Assembly (NCBI GenBank): GCA_964559175.1
Contig: CAZLGT010000025.1
Coordinates: 1 to 64,000, forward strand
DNA from: Mariniphaga sp964559175
Lineage (GTDB): Bacteria; Bacteroidota; Bacteroidia; Bacteroidales; Prolixibacteraceae
Reading direction: 5' to 3'
DNA length: 64,000 nt
Shown here in pieces: positions 8,744 to 17,761 of the stretch (its first letter is position 1; the number at the start of each line of letters is the position of its first letter). The position numbers and the translations under genes were made by a program. The notes under the pieces were generated by a model. That model did not search any database, was not told the DNA's origin, and saw only the letters and a list, made by a program, of their open reading frames with translations.

Positions 8744-10183
8744 TTAGAGTTTGGTCAGAAAATCAGCCAGTGTATCTTTTGCATCGCCCTGAATAACCCA
8801 AACACCGCTTTTTCGGTCGTAAATCGGATTATCCACACCAGAGTAGCCCGGCTGCAGGTCGTAGTTGAAGATGATGATGTTGCTGCACTGGTCAACATTT
8901 AAAATGGGCATACCGTAAATAGGTGTTCCTTCGGCGTTACGGGCAGCCGGATTTAACACATCGTTTGCGCCGATTACAATGGTGGCATCAGCATCTTTAA
9001 ATTCATCATTGATGTCATCCATTTCGTAAACATCTTCGAAAGGAACGCCGGCTTCAATCAGCAAAACATCCATGTGTCCCGGCATTCGTCCGGCAACGGG
9101 ATGGATGGCATATTTTACCGTAGCTCCTCCGGAAGTGAGCTTCTGAGCCAGGCTTTTAACCAGGTGTTGTGCGTGTGCTAAAGCCATGCCGTAACCCGGA
9201 ACAATGAAAACGCTTTTGGCCGCTTTTATAACCTCCACCGGGTCGGCAGGTTTTGCCTCTACTTCTTTTTCTTCTTCAGCTTTAGCTACTGGTTCTTCAG
9301 CTGCTTTTTCCTCTTTTTTGCCCTGAAGAGCAGTTTTTCCAAGCAAAATGTCCATGAGGTTCCGGTTCATCGCCCTGCACATAATTTGTGTGAGGAACAA
9401 CCCCGAAGCACCCACAATTCCACCAACGGCTACCAAAAGAATATCGGTGACGGCAAAACCGGCAATAGCTGCTGCCACGCCGCTCAAACTGTTCAGCAGC
9501 GAAATGGTAATGGGCATATCGGCTCCGCCAACGCGGATGGAAAATATGACGCCAAAGGCTGCTGCAAAAAGTATCATCACAACCAATAAAACAGGTGCTG
9601 AAATCATATTCAGAAAGCCACCAAAAACAACTGATGCCAGTAAAATCAACAGCAATACACCTGTTAACGCTTCATGGGCAGGCAGAATTACCGGCTTCTG
9701 CGGAAGCACCTTGTGCAGTTTCCCGGCTGCTACCAAACTTCCAAACAGCGTAACTGCACCAATTACAATAGCCAGCGATGCTGTGGTTTTTCCGAATATC
9801 TCCGGACTTTGATACATTGTGATGAGCGCAAAGGAGGCCACAATCGCGGAAGCCGCTCCGCCAATTCCGTTCAGCAGGGCAACCAGTTGCGGCATCTGAA
9901 TCATTTTTACCCTTTTTGCCAGTATCAGTCCGATAATCAGCCCGATAACCATGCCCGGATAAATCAACCAAACCGGAAGAATGTCTTTTTTTATGAGGGT
10001 GATAATGATGCCCAGGGCAATAGCCAGCGCGCTGATTTGGTTTCCGCGTTTGGCTGTTTCCACCTTGCTCATAAAATGAATACCCAGCAAAACTGCCGAT
10101 GCCAGAACAACACACAGAATATAGTAAACCGGGTCTGACAGCAGACTGGCTGTGGAAAAACTCAGGATTATACTACTGTTCAT
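8744..10183 (-). CDS. pntB: NAD(P) transhydrogenase subunit beta
   Basis: The 479-residue membrane subunit of the proton-translocating Re/Si-specific transhydrogenase, which uses the proton gradient to reduce NADP+ with NADH. The first about 290 residues form many membrane helices. After a Glu/Ala-rich linker (about 295-325) comes the NADP(H)-binding domain III, with FIVPGYGMALAHAQ, HPVAGRMPGHMDVLL and the conserved IGANDVLNPAA segment. The start at 10183 (MNSSIILSF) is preferred over 10207 because the longer form adds a basic MAKKRRRK stretch that overlaps pntAB by 35 bases. Confidence 0.93.
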   Translation of the reverse strand: MNSSIILSFSTASLLSDPVYYILCVVLASAVLLGIHFMSKVETAKRGNQISALAIALGIIITLIKKDILPVWLIYPGMVIGLIIGLILAKRVKMIQMPQLVALLNGIGGAASAIVASFALITMYQSPEIFGKTTASLAIVIGAVTLFGSLVAAGKLHKVLPQKPVILPAHEALTGVLLLILLASVVFGGFLNMISAPVLLVVMILFAAAFGVIFSIRVGGADMPITISLLNSLSGVAAAIAGFAVTDILLVAVGGIVGASGLFLTQIMCRAMNRNLMDILLGKTALQGKKEEKAAEEPVAKAEEEKEVEAKPADPVEVIKAAKSVFIVPGYGMALAHAQHLVKSLAQKLTSGGATVKYAIHPVAGRMPGHMDVLLIEAGVPFEDVYEMDDINDEFKDADATIVIGANDVLNPAARNAEGTPIYGMPILNVDQCSNIIIFNYDLQPGYSGVDNPIYDRKSGVWVIQGDAKDTLADFLTKL

Positions 10184-10487
10184 CTTTCTCCTCCTTTTTT
10201 TTGCCAAACATTTTTAACATGCGGTTGGTAACGGCAAATCCGCCGGCTACGTTTATCATCGCCAGAATAATGGCAATGCTGCCAAAAATATAGCCTGTTA
10301 CAGGGTTCGAAGTTGAAAGAGCAGTAGCTGTTGCCAGCAACGCACCTAGAATGGTTACACCCGACAAGGCATTCATCCCCGACATGAGTGGCGTGTGCAA
10401 TCTGCTCGGAACATTGTTGATGAGCAGGTAACCAACTACCGAGGCCACAATAAAAACGCCGATTAAAATGTATTGAATCAAATCCAT
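10173..10487 (-). CDS. pntAB: NAD(P) transhydrogenase subunit alpha, membrane part
   Basis: A 104-residue membrane protein with three or four helices, equivalent to the C-terminal membrane domain of E. coli PntA, encoded here as a separate gene. The motif NNVPSRLHTPLMSGMNALSG is highly characteristic. It is 34 bases downstream of pntAA and overlaps pntB by 11 bases, so the three subunits are made from one transcript. The split three-gene form is common in Bacteroidota. Confidence 0.93.
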   Translation of the reverse strand: MDLIQYILIGVFIVASVVGYLLINNVPSRLHTPLMSGMNALSGVTILGALLATATALSTSNPVTGYIFGSIAIILAMINVAGGFAVTNRMLKMFGKKKEEKDEQ

Positions 10488-10521
10488 AATCCTTTTTTTG
10501 AAACAGGTCTGATGCCTGCAA

Positions 10522-11685
10522 TTATTTCATTCCCATTGCTTCCATAGCGCCTTCATGCACTATTTCACCATCTTTTGTTACCAGAATCGATGAAACGATT
10601 TCGTCCGACATATCAAGCGTGATTTCTCCGTCTTTCATCAGGAAGGTCAATAGATTGTAAATATTTTTCGAGAACATGATGGTTGAGCTGGTTGACAACA
10701 TGCCCGGAATATTTTTAATTCCCTGAATGATAACATCATGTTTTGTTTCAACGGCGCCCGGTGTGGTAATTGCACAGTTTCCACCCTGGTCGATTGAAAT
10801 GTCAACGATAACGCTGCCCGGCTGCATCATTTCAACCAGTTCTTTGGTGAGTAAAACCGGTGCAACTTTCCCCTGAATCAGTGCCGAGCAAAAAACGATG
10901 TCCGATTTGGCAATGGTCTCTTTCAGATGTTCGCGTTCAACCTCCAGCCATTTTTCGGGCAATTGGTTGGCATGTTTCCCGTCGGCACTTACTGCAATTT
11001 CGGCAGGAACACCTGTGTCAACAATAATTGCTCCGAGCGATTCGGCGTTACTGTTGGCTTCGGGACGAATATCTGCCGAATAAACGGTGGCTCCCAGTCC
11101 CTTTGCCGTAGCCAGCGCACGCATTCCGGCAACTCCGGTGCCAATCACAAGAACAGTGGCCGGTTTCAAACGACCTACAGCGCTGGTTACAAATGGTACA
11201 AATTTGCTGATGTCGTTAATACCCATTATCATTCCTTTGTAACCGGCACATGCACTCATCGACGAAAGTGCGTCCATAGCCTGTGCCCGGCTGATGCGCG
11301 GAACACCGTCAAGTGTCAGCCCGATAATTCCCCGTTCGGCCATGTGCTTAACCATCTGGTGGTTGGCTGGTGATGCAGGATGAATGAAGGTAATCAGGTA
11401 CTGGCCTTCATTCATCATATCCAGCTCGTGCTTGTTTTTATCATGATTAAACTGAGGCTCTTTTACTTTCAGGATAACCTTTGCCTGTGTGAAAATTTCT
11501 TCCACGTCATCAATTATCTGAGCTCCTGCCTCTTCATAGGCTTCATCCATGTAATGCGACCCAACGCCCGCACCTTTTTCAAACAGAACCATAGCACCGC
11601 CATCAACCATTTTTTTCACGGTCTCGGGAATTGCAGACACACGCCTTTCTCCCTGCATTATTTCTTTTGGAATTCCAATAATCAT
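10522..11685 (-). CDS. pntAA: NAD(P) transhydrogenase subunit alpha, NAD-binding part
   Basis: A 387-residue soluble domain I of the transhydrogenase, homologous to alanine dehydrogenase. The N-terminus MIIGIPKEIMQGERRVSAIPE is the family signature, and the Rossmann motif VIGTGVAGMRALATAKGLGA lies near residues 180-199. It binds NADH and passes hydride to the NADP site on PntB. It leads the minus-strand operon; a TATTTTTG -7-like box lies at 11718-11711, about 25 bases before the start. Confidence 0.93.
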   Translation of the reverse strand: MIIGIPKEIMQGERRVSAIPETVKKMVDGGAMVLFEKGAGVGSHYMDEAYEEAGAQIIDDVEEIFTQAKVILKVKEPQFNHDKNKHELDMMNEGQYLITFIHPASPANHQMVKHMAERGIIGLTLDGVPRISRAQAMDALSSMSACAGYKGMIMGINDISKFVPFVTSAVGRLKPATVLVIGTGVAGMRALATAKGLGATVYSADIRPEANSNAESLGAIIVDTGVPAEIAVSADGKHANQLPEKWLEVEREHLKETIAKSDIVFCSALIQGKVAPVLLTKELVEMMQPGSVIVDISIDQGGNCAITTPGAVETKHDVIIQGIKNIPGMLSTSSTIMFSKNIYNLLTFLMKDGEITLDMSDEIVSSILVTKDGEIVHEGAMEAMGMK

Positions 11686-11856
11686 TGCTTTACTGTTTTA
11701 ATTTTCAGAACAAAAATAGATACCCGGGCATTACTAAAATATGATAAAACTTAACTAAATGAACCTGTTTTGTTGTATCTGATGAACAAAACATGAATCT
11801 CTAATAAATTGAAAGTTAATTTTTTAATAATATGCAGAATTGAATTTTTTTGGGAA

Positions 11857-11888
11857 TTGTTATTTTCAGTTTGATACTTGTATATTTG
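11857..11888 (+). promoter_or_regulatory. Promoter of the aminotransferase gene
   Basis: TTG at 11857-11859, a 21-base spacer, and a perfect -7 box TATATTTG at 11881-11888. The start codon at 11912 follows 23 bases later. Confidence 0.6.
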
Positions 11889-11911
11889 TCCCCTTACAAA
11901 TATTTTACAAC

Positions 11912-13141
11912 ATGCCACAAGTTTCAGAAAGAGGTAGGGCCATGCCCGATTCACCCATACGGAAATTGGCTCCGCTGGCCGATAAAGCCAAAGAGCGGGG
12001 TGTAAAGGTTTACCATCTAAACATCGGTCAGCCCGATTTACCCACTCCCCCCGAAGCGTTGGCAGCTATTAAAAATATTGACCGGAAAATTCTTGAATAT
12101 ACACCAAGTGAAGGAATCCGCTCGTTTCGTGAAAAACTGGTGAAATATTACCACAAGTTCAACATTGATGTAACTGTGGACGATATTATTATTACCACAG
12201 GGGGAAGCGAAGCGGTAACTTTTGCATTTATGAGTTGCCTCGACCCGGGCGACGAAATTATTGTGCCCGAGCCCGCTTATGCCAACTACGAGGCCTTTGC
12301 CATTGTAGCCGGCGCGGTAATTAAATCCATTGCCGCCAGCATTGACGACGGATTTGCATTGCCTCCGGTGGAGGAATTCGAAAAACTCATCACGCCCAAA
12401 ACCAAGGGCATCATGATTTGCAACCCAAACAATCCTACCGGATATTTATATACCCGCGAGGAGATGAATAAAATTCGCGACCTGGTGAAAAAGTACGATT
12501 TGTACCTTTTTTCCGATGAGGTTTACCGTGAATTTTGCTATACCGGATCTCCTTATATTTCTGCTTTCCATTTGGATGGAATTGAGCAGAATGTGGTACT
12601 TATCGATTCAGTTTCGAAAAGATATAGTGAGTGCGGGTTGCGGATAGGTGCGCTTATTTCCAAAAATGCCGAGGTAAAACGAAATGTGATGAAGTTTTGC
12701 CAGGCACGACTTAGCCCGCCGCTGATTGGCCAGATTGCCGCCGAAGCATCGCTGGATGCCGACCCGGAATATATGCTGAACAATTACAACGAATACGTTA
12801 ACCGCCGGAAATTTTTGATTGACGGGTTGAACCGCATCGAGGGCGTTTATTCGCCTATTCCTATGGGCGCTTTTTACACAGTAGCGCGGTTGCCGGTTGA
12901 TAATGCCGACGACTTTTGTGCCTGGTTGCTATCCGATTTTGAATATGAAAACCAAACGGTTTTTCTGGCGCCGGCTTCAGGATTTTACACCGCTTCCGAC
13001 AAAGGAGTGGACGAAGTTCGAATTGCTTACGTCCTGAAAAAGGAAGACCTGGCTGTTTGCCTTAAAATTCTGGATGCAGCGCTAAAAGTCTATCCGGGAA
13101 GCAAAGTAAAAAGAGAGGTTACGGTGAAGGAATCAGTTTGA
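11912..13141 (+). CDS. PLP-dependent class I aminotransferase (aspartate-type)
   Basis: A 409-residue fold-type I aminotransferase. The start at 11912 (MPQVSERGRAMPDSPIRKL) follows the promoter; the longer frame to 11840 would cover it. Conserved elements are LNIGQPDLPTP, CNPNNPTGY and SDEVYREFCY. The PLP lysine is in LIDSVSKRYSECGLRIGA, and the second conserved Arg lies near the C-terminus. It most likely transfers amino groups among aspartate, glutamate and other acids. A few genes away are the DAP/lysine genes, which need aspartate-derived precursors, but specificity cannot be fixed by eye. Confidence 0.88.
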   Translation: MPQVSERGRAMPDSPIRKLAPLADKAKERGVKVYHLNIGQPDLPTPPEALAAIKNIDRKILEYTPSEGIRSFREKLVKYYHKFNIDVTVDDIIITTGGSEAVTFAFMSCLDPGDEIIVPEPAYANYEAFAIVAGAVIKSIAASIDDGFALPPVEEFEKLITPKTKGIMICNPNNPTGYLYTREEMNKIRDLVKKYDLYLFSDEVYREFCYTGSPYISAFHLDGIEQNVVLIDSVSKRYSECGLRIGALISKNAEVKRNVMKFCQARLSPPLIGQIAAEASLDADPEYMLNNYNEYVNRRKFLIDGLNRIEGVYSPIPMGAFYTVARLPVDNADDFCAWLLSDFEYENQTVFLAPASGFYTASDKGVDEVRIAYVLKKEDLAVCLKILDAALKVYPGSKVKREVTVKESV

Positions 13142-13249
13142 TTTTAATCCAGAAGAAAACTAAATTAAGAGTTTGACTTTTATCTCGCAGATTGTTCGGG
13201 TTCTAATCTGCCTTAATTTCCTGTATATTTGTAATAAAATATAAAAAAA

Positions 13250-13486
13250 ATGGTAGTTGATAATTTGTCGTTTACGGCTGTTTTTGTTGAAGTTCCGGAA
13301 GGCGGGTATGCTGCCTACGTTGAGGAAATTCCCGGGGCAAATACTCAGGGTGAAACATTGGAAGAAGCAAGGGAAAACCTGAAAGAAGCGCTTCAATTGG
13401 TATTAGAGACGAATAAAATGCTTTCTCAAAAAAACATTTTGGAAGGCACAAAAAGTCATAGAGAACCATTGCTTTTTTCTGAATGA
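13250..13486 (+). CDS. hicB: HicB family antitoxin
   Basis: A 78-residue protein with the HicB partial RNase-H-like fold: FTAVFVEVPEGGYAAYVEE, then IPGANTQGETLEEARENL and a helix. HicB neutralises HicA and often represses the operon. It overlaps hicA by four bases (ATGA). The order here is hicB-hicA, the reverse of the classic E. coli arrangement. No separate DNA-binding domain is evident after the core. A -7-like TATATTTG lies at 13224-13231. Confidence 0.85.
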   Translation: MVVDNLSFTAVFVEVPEGGYAAYVEEIPGANTQGETLEEARENLKEALQLVLETNKMLSQKNILEGTKSHREPLLFSE

Positions 13487-13677
13487 AACGCACAAAGCTC
13501 ATAAAACATTTAACTCAAAATGGATGTGTTTTGCTTCGGGAAGGAAAGAAACACAGTATTTTTTATAATCCGCTGGCTGGGAAAATTACAGCAATTCCAA
13601 GACATCTTGACATCAAACTGTTTACGGTTGAGAAAATTTGTAAAGACTTGGAAGTGATTTTTCCAGCGGGAAAATAA
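13483..13677 (+). CDS. hicA: HicA family mRNA interferase toxin
   Basis: A 64-residue double-stranded-RNA-binding-fold protein. The conserved catalytic histidine is in REGKKHSIFYNP (about residues 19-30), and the family tail IPRHLDIKLFTVEKICKDL follows. HicA cleaves mRNA and tmRNA when free of HicB. The gene looks intact and ends before a strong terminator that isolates this two-gene cassette from dapL. Confidence 0.88.
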   Translation: MKRTKLIKHLTQNGCVLLREGKKHSIFYNPLAGKITAIPRHLDIKLFTVEKICKDLEVIFPAGK

Positions 13678-13690
13678 ACGGAATTTTTAA

Positions 13691-13733
13691 AAAAAGAAAT
13701 CCGGATTGAATAGCTCAATCCGGATTTCTTTTT
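13691..13733. terminator. Strong bidirectional terminator between hicA and dapL
   Basis: A perfect 19-base inverted repeat (13691-13709 with 13715-13733) with GATCC-rich core and A/T ends on both sides, around a five-base loop. The A and T tracts let it stop transcripts from both hicBA and the convergent dapL. Confidence 0.88.
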
Positions 13734-13760
13734 CCTCCCTTTTGGGGAGGTCAGGAGGGG
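13734..13760. repeat. Short C/G-tract hairpin sequence
   Basis: CCTCCC (13734-13739) and GGGAGG (13745-13750) form a small hairpin followed by CAGGAGGGG. It lies directly after the hicA/dapL terminator and looks like a short intergenic repeat; only one copy is present in this window. Confidence 0.35.
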
Positions 13761-13767
13761 CTTCCTT

Positions 13768-14994
13768 CTATTTCAGGTTCTTAATCCGTTCCATCGCTTC
13801 AATGGTACTTTCCCTGTCGGCAAATGCGGAGAAGCGGAAATACCCTTCGCCGGCAGGTCCGAATCCCGAACCGGGTGTTCCCACCACATTGGCTTCATTC
13901 AGCACTTTGTCGAAGAACTCCCATGAACTCATACCGTCTTTGGTTTTTACCCAAATGTAAGGCGCATTTACACCGCCAAAAACTTCATAACCAGCCTTAG
14001 TGAGGCTTTCCTTCATAATTCGTGCATTTTCCAGGTAATAGGCAATTACTTCGTTCACCTCTGTTTTACCTTCTTCGGTATAAACAGCGGTTGCCGCCTT
14101 CTGCACCGGATAGGAAACACCGTTGAATTTGGTCGATTGCCGGCGGTTCCAAAGTGGTTTCACCGGGTGGGCTTTCCCTGCCGAATCATAAGCTTTTAGT
14201 TCTGACGGAACCACGGTAAACGCACACCGGGTGCCTGTAAAACCTGCAGTTTTGGAGAAGCTGCGGAATTCGATGGCAACTTCTTTGGCTCCCTCGATTT
14301 CATAAATGGAATGTGGAATTCCCTCTTCGGTAATGAATGCTTCGTATGCTGCATCGTACAAAATAATGCTTTTGTTTTCGCGGGCATAATCCACCCATTT
14401 TTTTAATTCCTCTTTGGTGGCTACCGTACCCATCGGGTTATTGGGGTAACACAGGAAAATCAAATCCGGAGTTTCTTCGGGCAACTCTGGAACAAAGTCG
14501 TTTTCAATGGTACACGGCATGTAAATGATACCTTCGTAGTGCCCGGCATCATAGCCCCCTGTTTTTCCCGACATCACGGTGGTGTCGGCATAAACCGGAT
14601 AAACCGGGTCGCAAATGGCAATTTTATTGTCATGCCCGAAAATTTCCTGGATGTTTCCGGTGTCGCATTTCGAGCCATCGGAGATAAAAATATCGTCCGC
14701 CGAAATATCGATGCCGTTTTCCTGATAAGCATTTTTTGCAATGGCTTCGCGCAAAAAGGTGTAACCCTGTTCCGGGCCGTACCCTTTAAATGTTTCAGCT
14801 TTGGCCATTTCGTCCACACCTTCGTGGAAAGCTTTTACCACACTCGGCACCAGCGGCTGCGTAACGTCGCCAATGCCCATTTTAATCACTTTTTTGTCGG
14901 GGTTTGCAGCTACAAATTCGCTTACCCTTCTCCCTATTTCCGGGACGAGATAGCCCGCCTGAAGTTTCAGGTAATTTTCATTAATTTTTGCCAT
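13768..14994 (-). CDS. dapL: LL-diaminopimelate aminotransferase
   Basis: A 408-residue PLP aminotransferase that converts tetrahydrodipicolinate directly to LL-diaminopimelate, bypassing the succinylase/acetylase routes. Diagnostic segments are KVIKMGIGDVTQPLVPSVV, FKGYGPEQGYTFLREAI, the ISDGSKCDTGN loop, CYPNNPMGTV, and the PLP-lysine segment FRSFSKTAGFTGTRCAF. It is divergent from dapF, with the shared intergenic region 14995-15130. A TAACTTTG -7-like box lies at 15041-15034 on its strand. Confidence 0.95.
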   Translation of the reverse strand: MAKINENYLKLQAGYLVPEIGRRVSEFVAANPDKKVIKMGIGDVTQPLVPSVVKAFHEGVDEMAKAETFKGYGPEQGYTFLREAIAKNAYQENGIDISADDIFISDGSKCDTGNIQEIFGHDNKIAICDPVYPVYADTTVMSGKTGGYDAGHYEGIIYMPCTIENDFVPELPEETPDLIFLCYPNNPMGTVATKEELKKWVDYARENKSIILYDAAYEAFITEEGIPHSIYEIEGAKEVAIEFRSFSKTAGFTGTRCAFTVVPSELKAYDSAGKAHPVKPLWNRRQSTKFNGVSYPVQKAATAVYTEEGKTEVNEVIAYYLENARIMKESLTKAGYEVFGGVNAPYIWVKTKDGMSSWEFFDKVLNEANVVGTPGSGFGPAGEGYFRFSAFADRESTIEAMERIKNLK

Positions 14995-15130
14995 ATTATT
15001 TTTGAATTATCTGCTCTTTTGTGTACATGTACGCAAAGTTAAAAATAAATTGATGAGCAAAGAATTCGTTTAGCTTTGCCAGAGAAAATTGACTGATGTT
15101 TAATACTTTTGTAAAATTAAAATTTGTGTT

Positions 15131-15991
15131 ATGCAAAATTCATTTGTAAAATCCCATGGTTTGGGAAACGATTATATTGTTTTAAATCAGAATGAAATCA
15201 GCTTTAAACTTACCGAAAATGCCATCCGGAAAATTTGTGACGTGCATTTTGGTATCGGGTCCGACGGCATTTTGCTGAAAGTGCCCAGTTTCAATGCCCA
15301 GTTCGGATTGCGGATTTTGAATCCGGATGGTTCCGAAGCTGAAAAAAGTGGCAACGGACTGCGCATTTTTGCCAAATACCTGTTTGATTACCAGTTTGCC
15401 AAATCGAGGAAGTTCACCATTGAAACTTTAGGTGGACTGGTTCAGGCTGAAATCATTCAGGAAAAAAACGGGAAAGCGAAAAACATTAAAGTGGATATGG
15501 GGAAAGCCATTTTTTCTTCCCCTGAAATTCCGGTGAATTGCGAAAAAGAAGAGTGCATCGATGAAACGCTTCACCTGGAATACCGCGATTATTTGATTAA
15601 CTGCGTTTCAGTTGGAAATCCGCACTGCGTGATTTTAACCGATAATCTCGACGAGAAGGAAGTGAAAACCTTCGGCCCGCAAATTGAAACCAATTCGTTT
15701 TTTCCCAACCGCATTAATGTGCAGTTTGCCAAAGTGCTTTCGCCAACAGAGGTGGAAGTGATGATTTGGGAACGCGGCGCCGGCTGGACTTTGGCATCGG
15801 GAAGTTCGGCTTGCGCGGTGGCTGCGGTTATAGTAAAAAAAGGTCTTACCCAACGCTGCCTGACCGTAAAAATGCCCGGCGGCGATTTGAAAATTGAAAC
15901 AGACGAAAACTGGAACATGCGCATGACCGGCGAAGTGAGTGAAATTGCCAGCGGATTTTTAAGCCGCGAGCTGGTTGCCGAACTTTTGTAA
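15131..15991 (+). CDS. dapF: Diaminopimelate epimerase
   Basis: A 286-residue cofactor-independent racemase that interconverts LL- and meso-diaminopimelate for peptidoglycan and lysine. The N-terminus SHGLGNDYIVLNQNE is typical. The second catalytic Cys is in LASGSSACAVAAV (about residue 228), with the GERGAG-like WERGAGWTLASG loop just before it. The first catalytic Cys position (usually GNGxRC) reads SGNGLRIFAKY here, with no Cys; that substitution is noted separately. A TACTTTTG -7-like box is at 15104-15111. lysA follows 111 bases downstream. Confidence 0.9.
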   Translation: MQNSFVKSHGLGNDYIVLNQNEISFKLTENAIRKICDVHFGIGSDGILLKVPSFNAQFGLRILNPDGSEAEKSGNGLRIFAKYLFDYQFAKSRKFTIETLGGLVQAEIIQEKNGKAKNIKVDMGKAIFSSPEIPVNCEKEECIDETLHLEYRDYLINCVSVGNPHCVILTDNLDEKEVKTFGPQIETNSFFPNRINVQFAKVLSPTEVEVMIWERGAGWTLASGSSACAVAAVIVKKGLTQRCLTVKMPGGDLKIETDENWNMRMTGEVSEIASGFLSRELVAELL

Positions 15992-16102
15992 TGCAACGGT
16001 TTTATTAATTCTCCACTAAATATCAGCGTGTTATTTAGAATAATTCCAGAAAGTTAATTCCAAATGGTACATTTGTATTAAACCAAAAGATTTTATAAAG
16101 GT

Positions 16103-17368
16103 ATGGTAGAGAAAAATATTCCGTTTTCAAAAGGAGAAATTGAAAAAATAATTGAAAAATATCCCACACCATTTCATATTTACGATGAAAAGGCCATTCG
16201 TGAAAATGCCCGCAGATTTAAAAAAGCATTCGAGTGGAACGACGGATTTAAGGAATACTTTGCTGTAAAAGCTACTCCAAATCCTTACCTGGTAAAAATT
16301 TTACGTGAAGAGGGGTTTGGCGCCGACTGCAGCTCTGAAGCCGAACTGGAACTGGTAAAACGCGTTGGTTTGAGTGGCGATGAAATTATGCTCACATCCA
16401 ACGATACGCCGGCATCGGAATTCCGCGCAGCAAATGAATTGGGTGCTATCATCAACCTCGACGATATTTCACACATTGATTATCTCGAAAAGAATGTGGG
16501 ACTGCCGGAAACCATTTGCATGCGCTATAATCCGGGCGATCTGAAACAAGGCAACCTGATTATCGGCCACCCCGAAGAAGCCAAATACGGATTTACCCAC
16601 GAGCAGATTATTGAAGGTTACCGCATTTTGAAAAGCAAAGGTGTGAAGCAGTTTGGGGTGCATACCATGGTTGCTTCCAACGAACTGGATCCCGATTATT
16701 TTATTGAAACGGCGGAATTGCTTTTTAATCTGATTGTTGAAGCGAAAGAAAAAGCCGGTGTGAAAATCAGTTTTGCCAATCTAGGCGGAGGTGTCGGCAT
16801 TCCATATAAACCGGAAGAAAAGGCCGTTGATTTGGAATATGTGAGTGCCGGAATTAGAAAATTGTATGAAGAAAAAATTGAAGCAAACGGTCTGGCACCC
16901 CTGAAAATCTTTTTTGAGTTGGGGCGTGCGATCACAGGACCATACGGATATCTGGTTTCAAATGTTCTGCACATCAAAAAAACCTACAAGCAGTTTGCAG
17001 GCCTCGATGCCAGTATGGTGAACCTGATGCGCCCGGGAATGTATGGTGCCTACCATCACATTACGGTTTTAGGCAAAGAAAATGCGCCGCACAACCAAAA
17101 ATACGATGTAACCGGTTCCTTGTGCGAAAACAACGACAAATTTGCCATCGACCGCATGTTGCCCGAAGTGGAGTCCGGCGATATTGTTGTCATTCACGAT
17201 GCCGGCGCCCACGGGCACGCCATGGGATTCAACTACAACGGCAAACTGAAATCTGCTGAGCTTCTGCTGCGCGAAAACGGCGAAGTGGTGCAAATCCGTC
17301 GCCCCGAAACCGTGGAGGATTATTTTGCCACCCTCGATTTTGGGGGACTGAAGGATTTTGACGTGTGA
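16103..17368 (+). CDS. lysA: Diaminopimelate decarboxylase
   Basis: A 421-residue PLP barrel enzyme (alanine racemase/ornithine decarboxylase group 4 fold) that decarboxylates meso-diaminopimelate to L-lysine. The PLP lysine is in EYFAVKATPNPYL (about residue 54), and the glycine-rich phosphate loop is ANLGGGVGIPYKPEE. CENNDKFAIDRMLPEVESGD with the following HDAGAHGHAMGFNYNG is the C-terminal active-site loop. A TACATTTG box at 16068-16075 fits a promoter separate from dapF. Confidence 0.9.
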   Translation: MVEKNIPFSKGEIEKIIEKYPTPFHIYDEKAIRENARRFKKAFEWNDGFKEYFAVKATPNPYLVKILREEGFGADCSSEAELELVKRVGLSGDEIMLTSNDTPASEFRAANELGAIINLDDISHIDYLEKNVGLPETICMRYNPGDLKQGNLIIGHPEEAKYGFTHEQIIEGYRILKSKGVKQFGVHTMVASNELDPDYFIETAELLFNLIVEAKEKAGVKISFANLGGGVGIPYKPEEKAVDLEYVSAGIRKLYEEKIEANGLAPLKIFFELGRAITGPYGYLVSNVLHIKKTYKQFAGLDASMVNLMRPGMYGAYHHITVLGKENAPHNQKYDVTGSLCENNDKFAIDRMLPEVESGDIVVIHDAGAHGHAMGFNYNGKLKSAELLLRENGEVVQIRRPETVEDYFATLDFGGLKDFDV

Positions 17369-17391
17369 GCGCAAAAGAAATAATATATTTG

Positions 17392-17420
17392 AGGTCGGGC
17401 GCATTTTACCCGGCCTTTTT
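17392..17420 (+). terminator. Rho-independent terminator after lysA
   Basis: AGGTCGGG (17392-17399) pairs with CCCGGCCT (17409-17416), including one G-T pair, followed by a T5 run. Confidence 0.8.
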
Positions 17421-17434
17421 GGTAAATTTGTTCT

Positions 17435-17761
17435 ATGTCAGATAAAATCGAAATATTAAATCATCTGAAAAGGAACTTACAGGAAGTTCTCGGCAAAAAA
17501 ATTCAAAAGGTAATTCTTTTTGGTTCATGGGGTAGAAATGAAGGAAATGAATATTCTGATTTGGATGTTTTAATTGTTACTGACAAAATTCTTACATGGC
17601 AGCAAAAAAACATAATCAGGGATGTGTGTTCTGATATTTCATTAGATTATGAGATTCTGGTGGATTCGAAAATTATTTCTCAGGAAGAGATTGATAATAA
17701 ATTCTGGGGGAAACACCCTTTAATTACTGATGCTTTAAAAACAGGAGTTTATGCAGATTAG
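17435..17761 (+). CDS. Minimal nucleotidyltransferase (MNT-like)
   Basis: A 108-residue protein of the polymerase-beta-type nucleotidyltransferase fold. The signature is VILFGSWGRNEGNEYSDLDVLIV (GSxGR then SDxD), the metal- and nucleotide-binding site. Small versions usually act as antitoxins beside HEPN toxins, but no HEPN gene is adjacent. It overlaps the following glycosyltransferase by 11 bases. A perfect -7 box TAAATTTG (17423-17430) sits only four bases before the ATG, so the mRNA could be nearly leaderless. Confidence 0.78.
   Translation: MSDKIEILNHLKRNLQEVLGKKIQKVILFGSWGRNEGNEYSDLDVLIVTDKILTWQQKNIIRDVCSDISLDYEILVDSKIISQEEIDNKFWGKHPLITDALKTGVYAD

Noticed and set aside
10180..10521. 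113-codon minus-strand frame overlapping pntAB
   Set aside because: It is out of frame with a clearly conserved PntAB and is rich in Cys/His/Arg without pattern.
13224..13231. Full promoter for hicBA
   Set aside because: The -7 box TATATTTG is perfect, but no TTG lies at the required 19-21 base distance, so only the box is mentioned.
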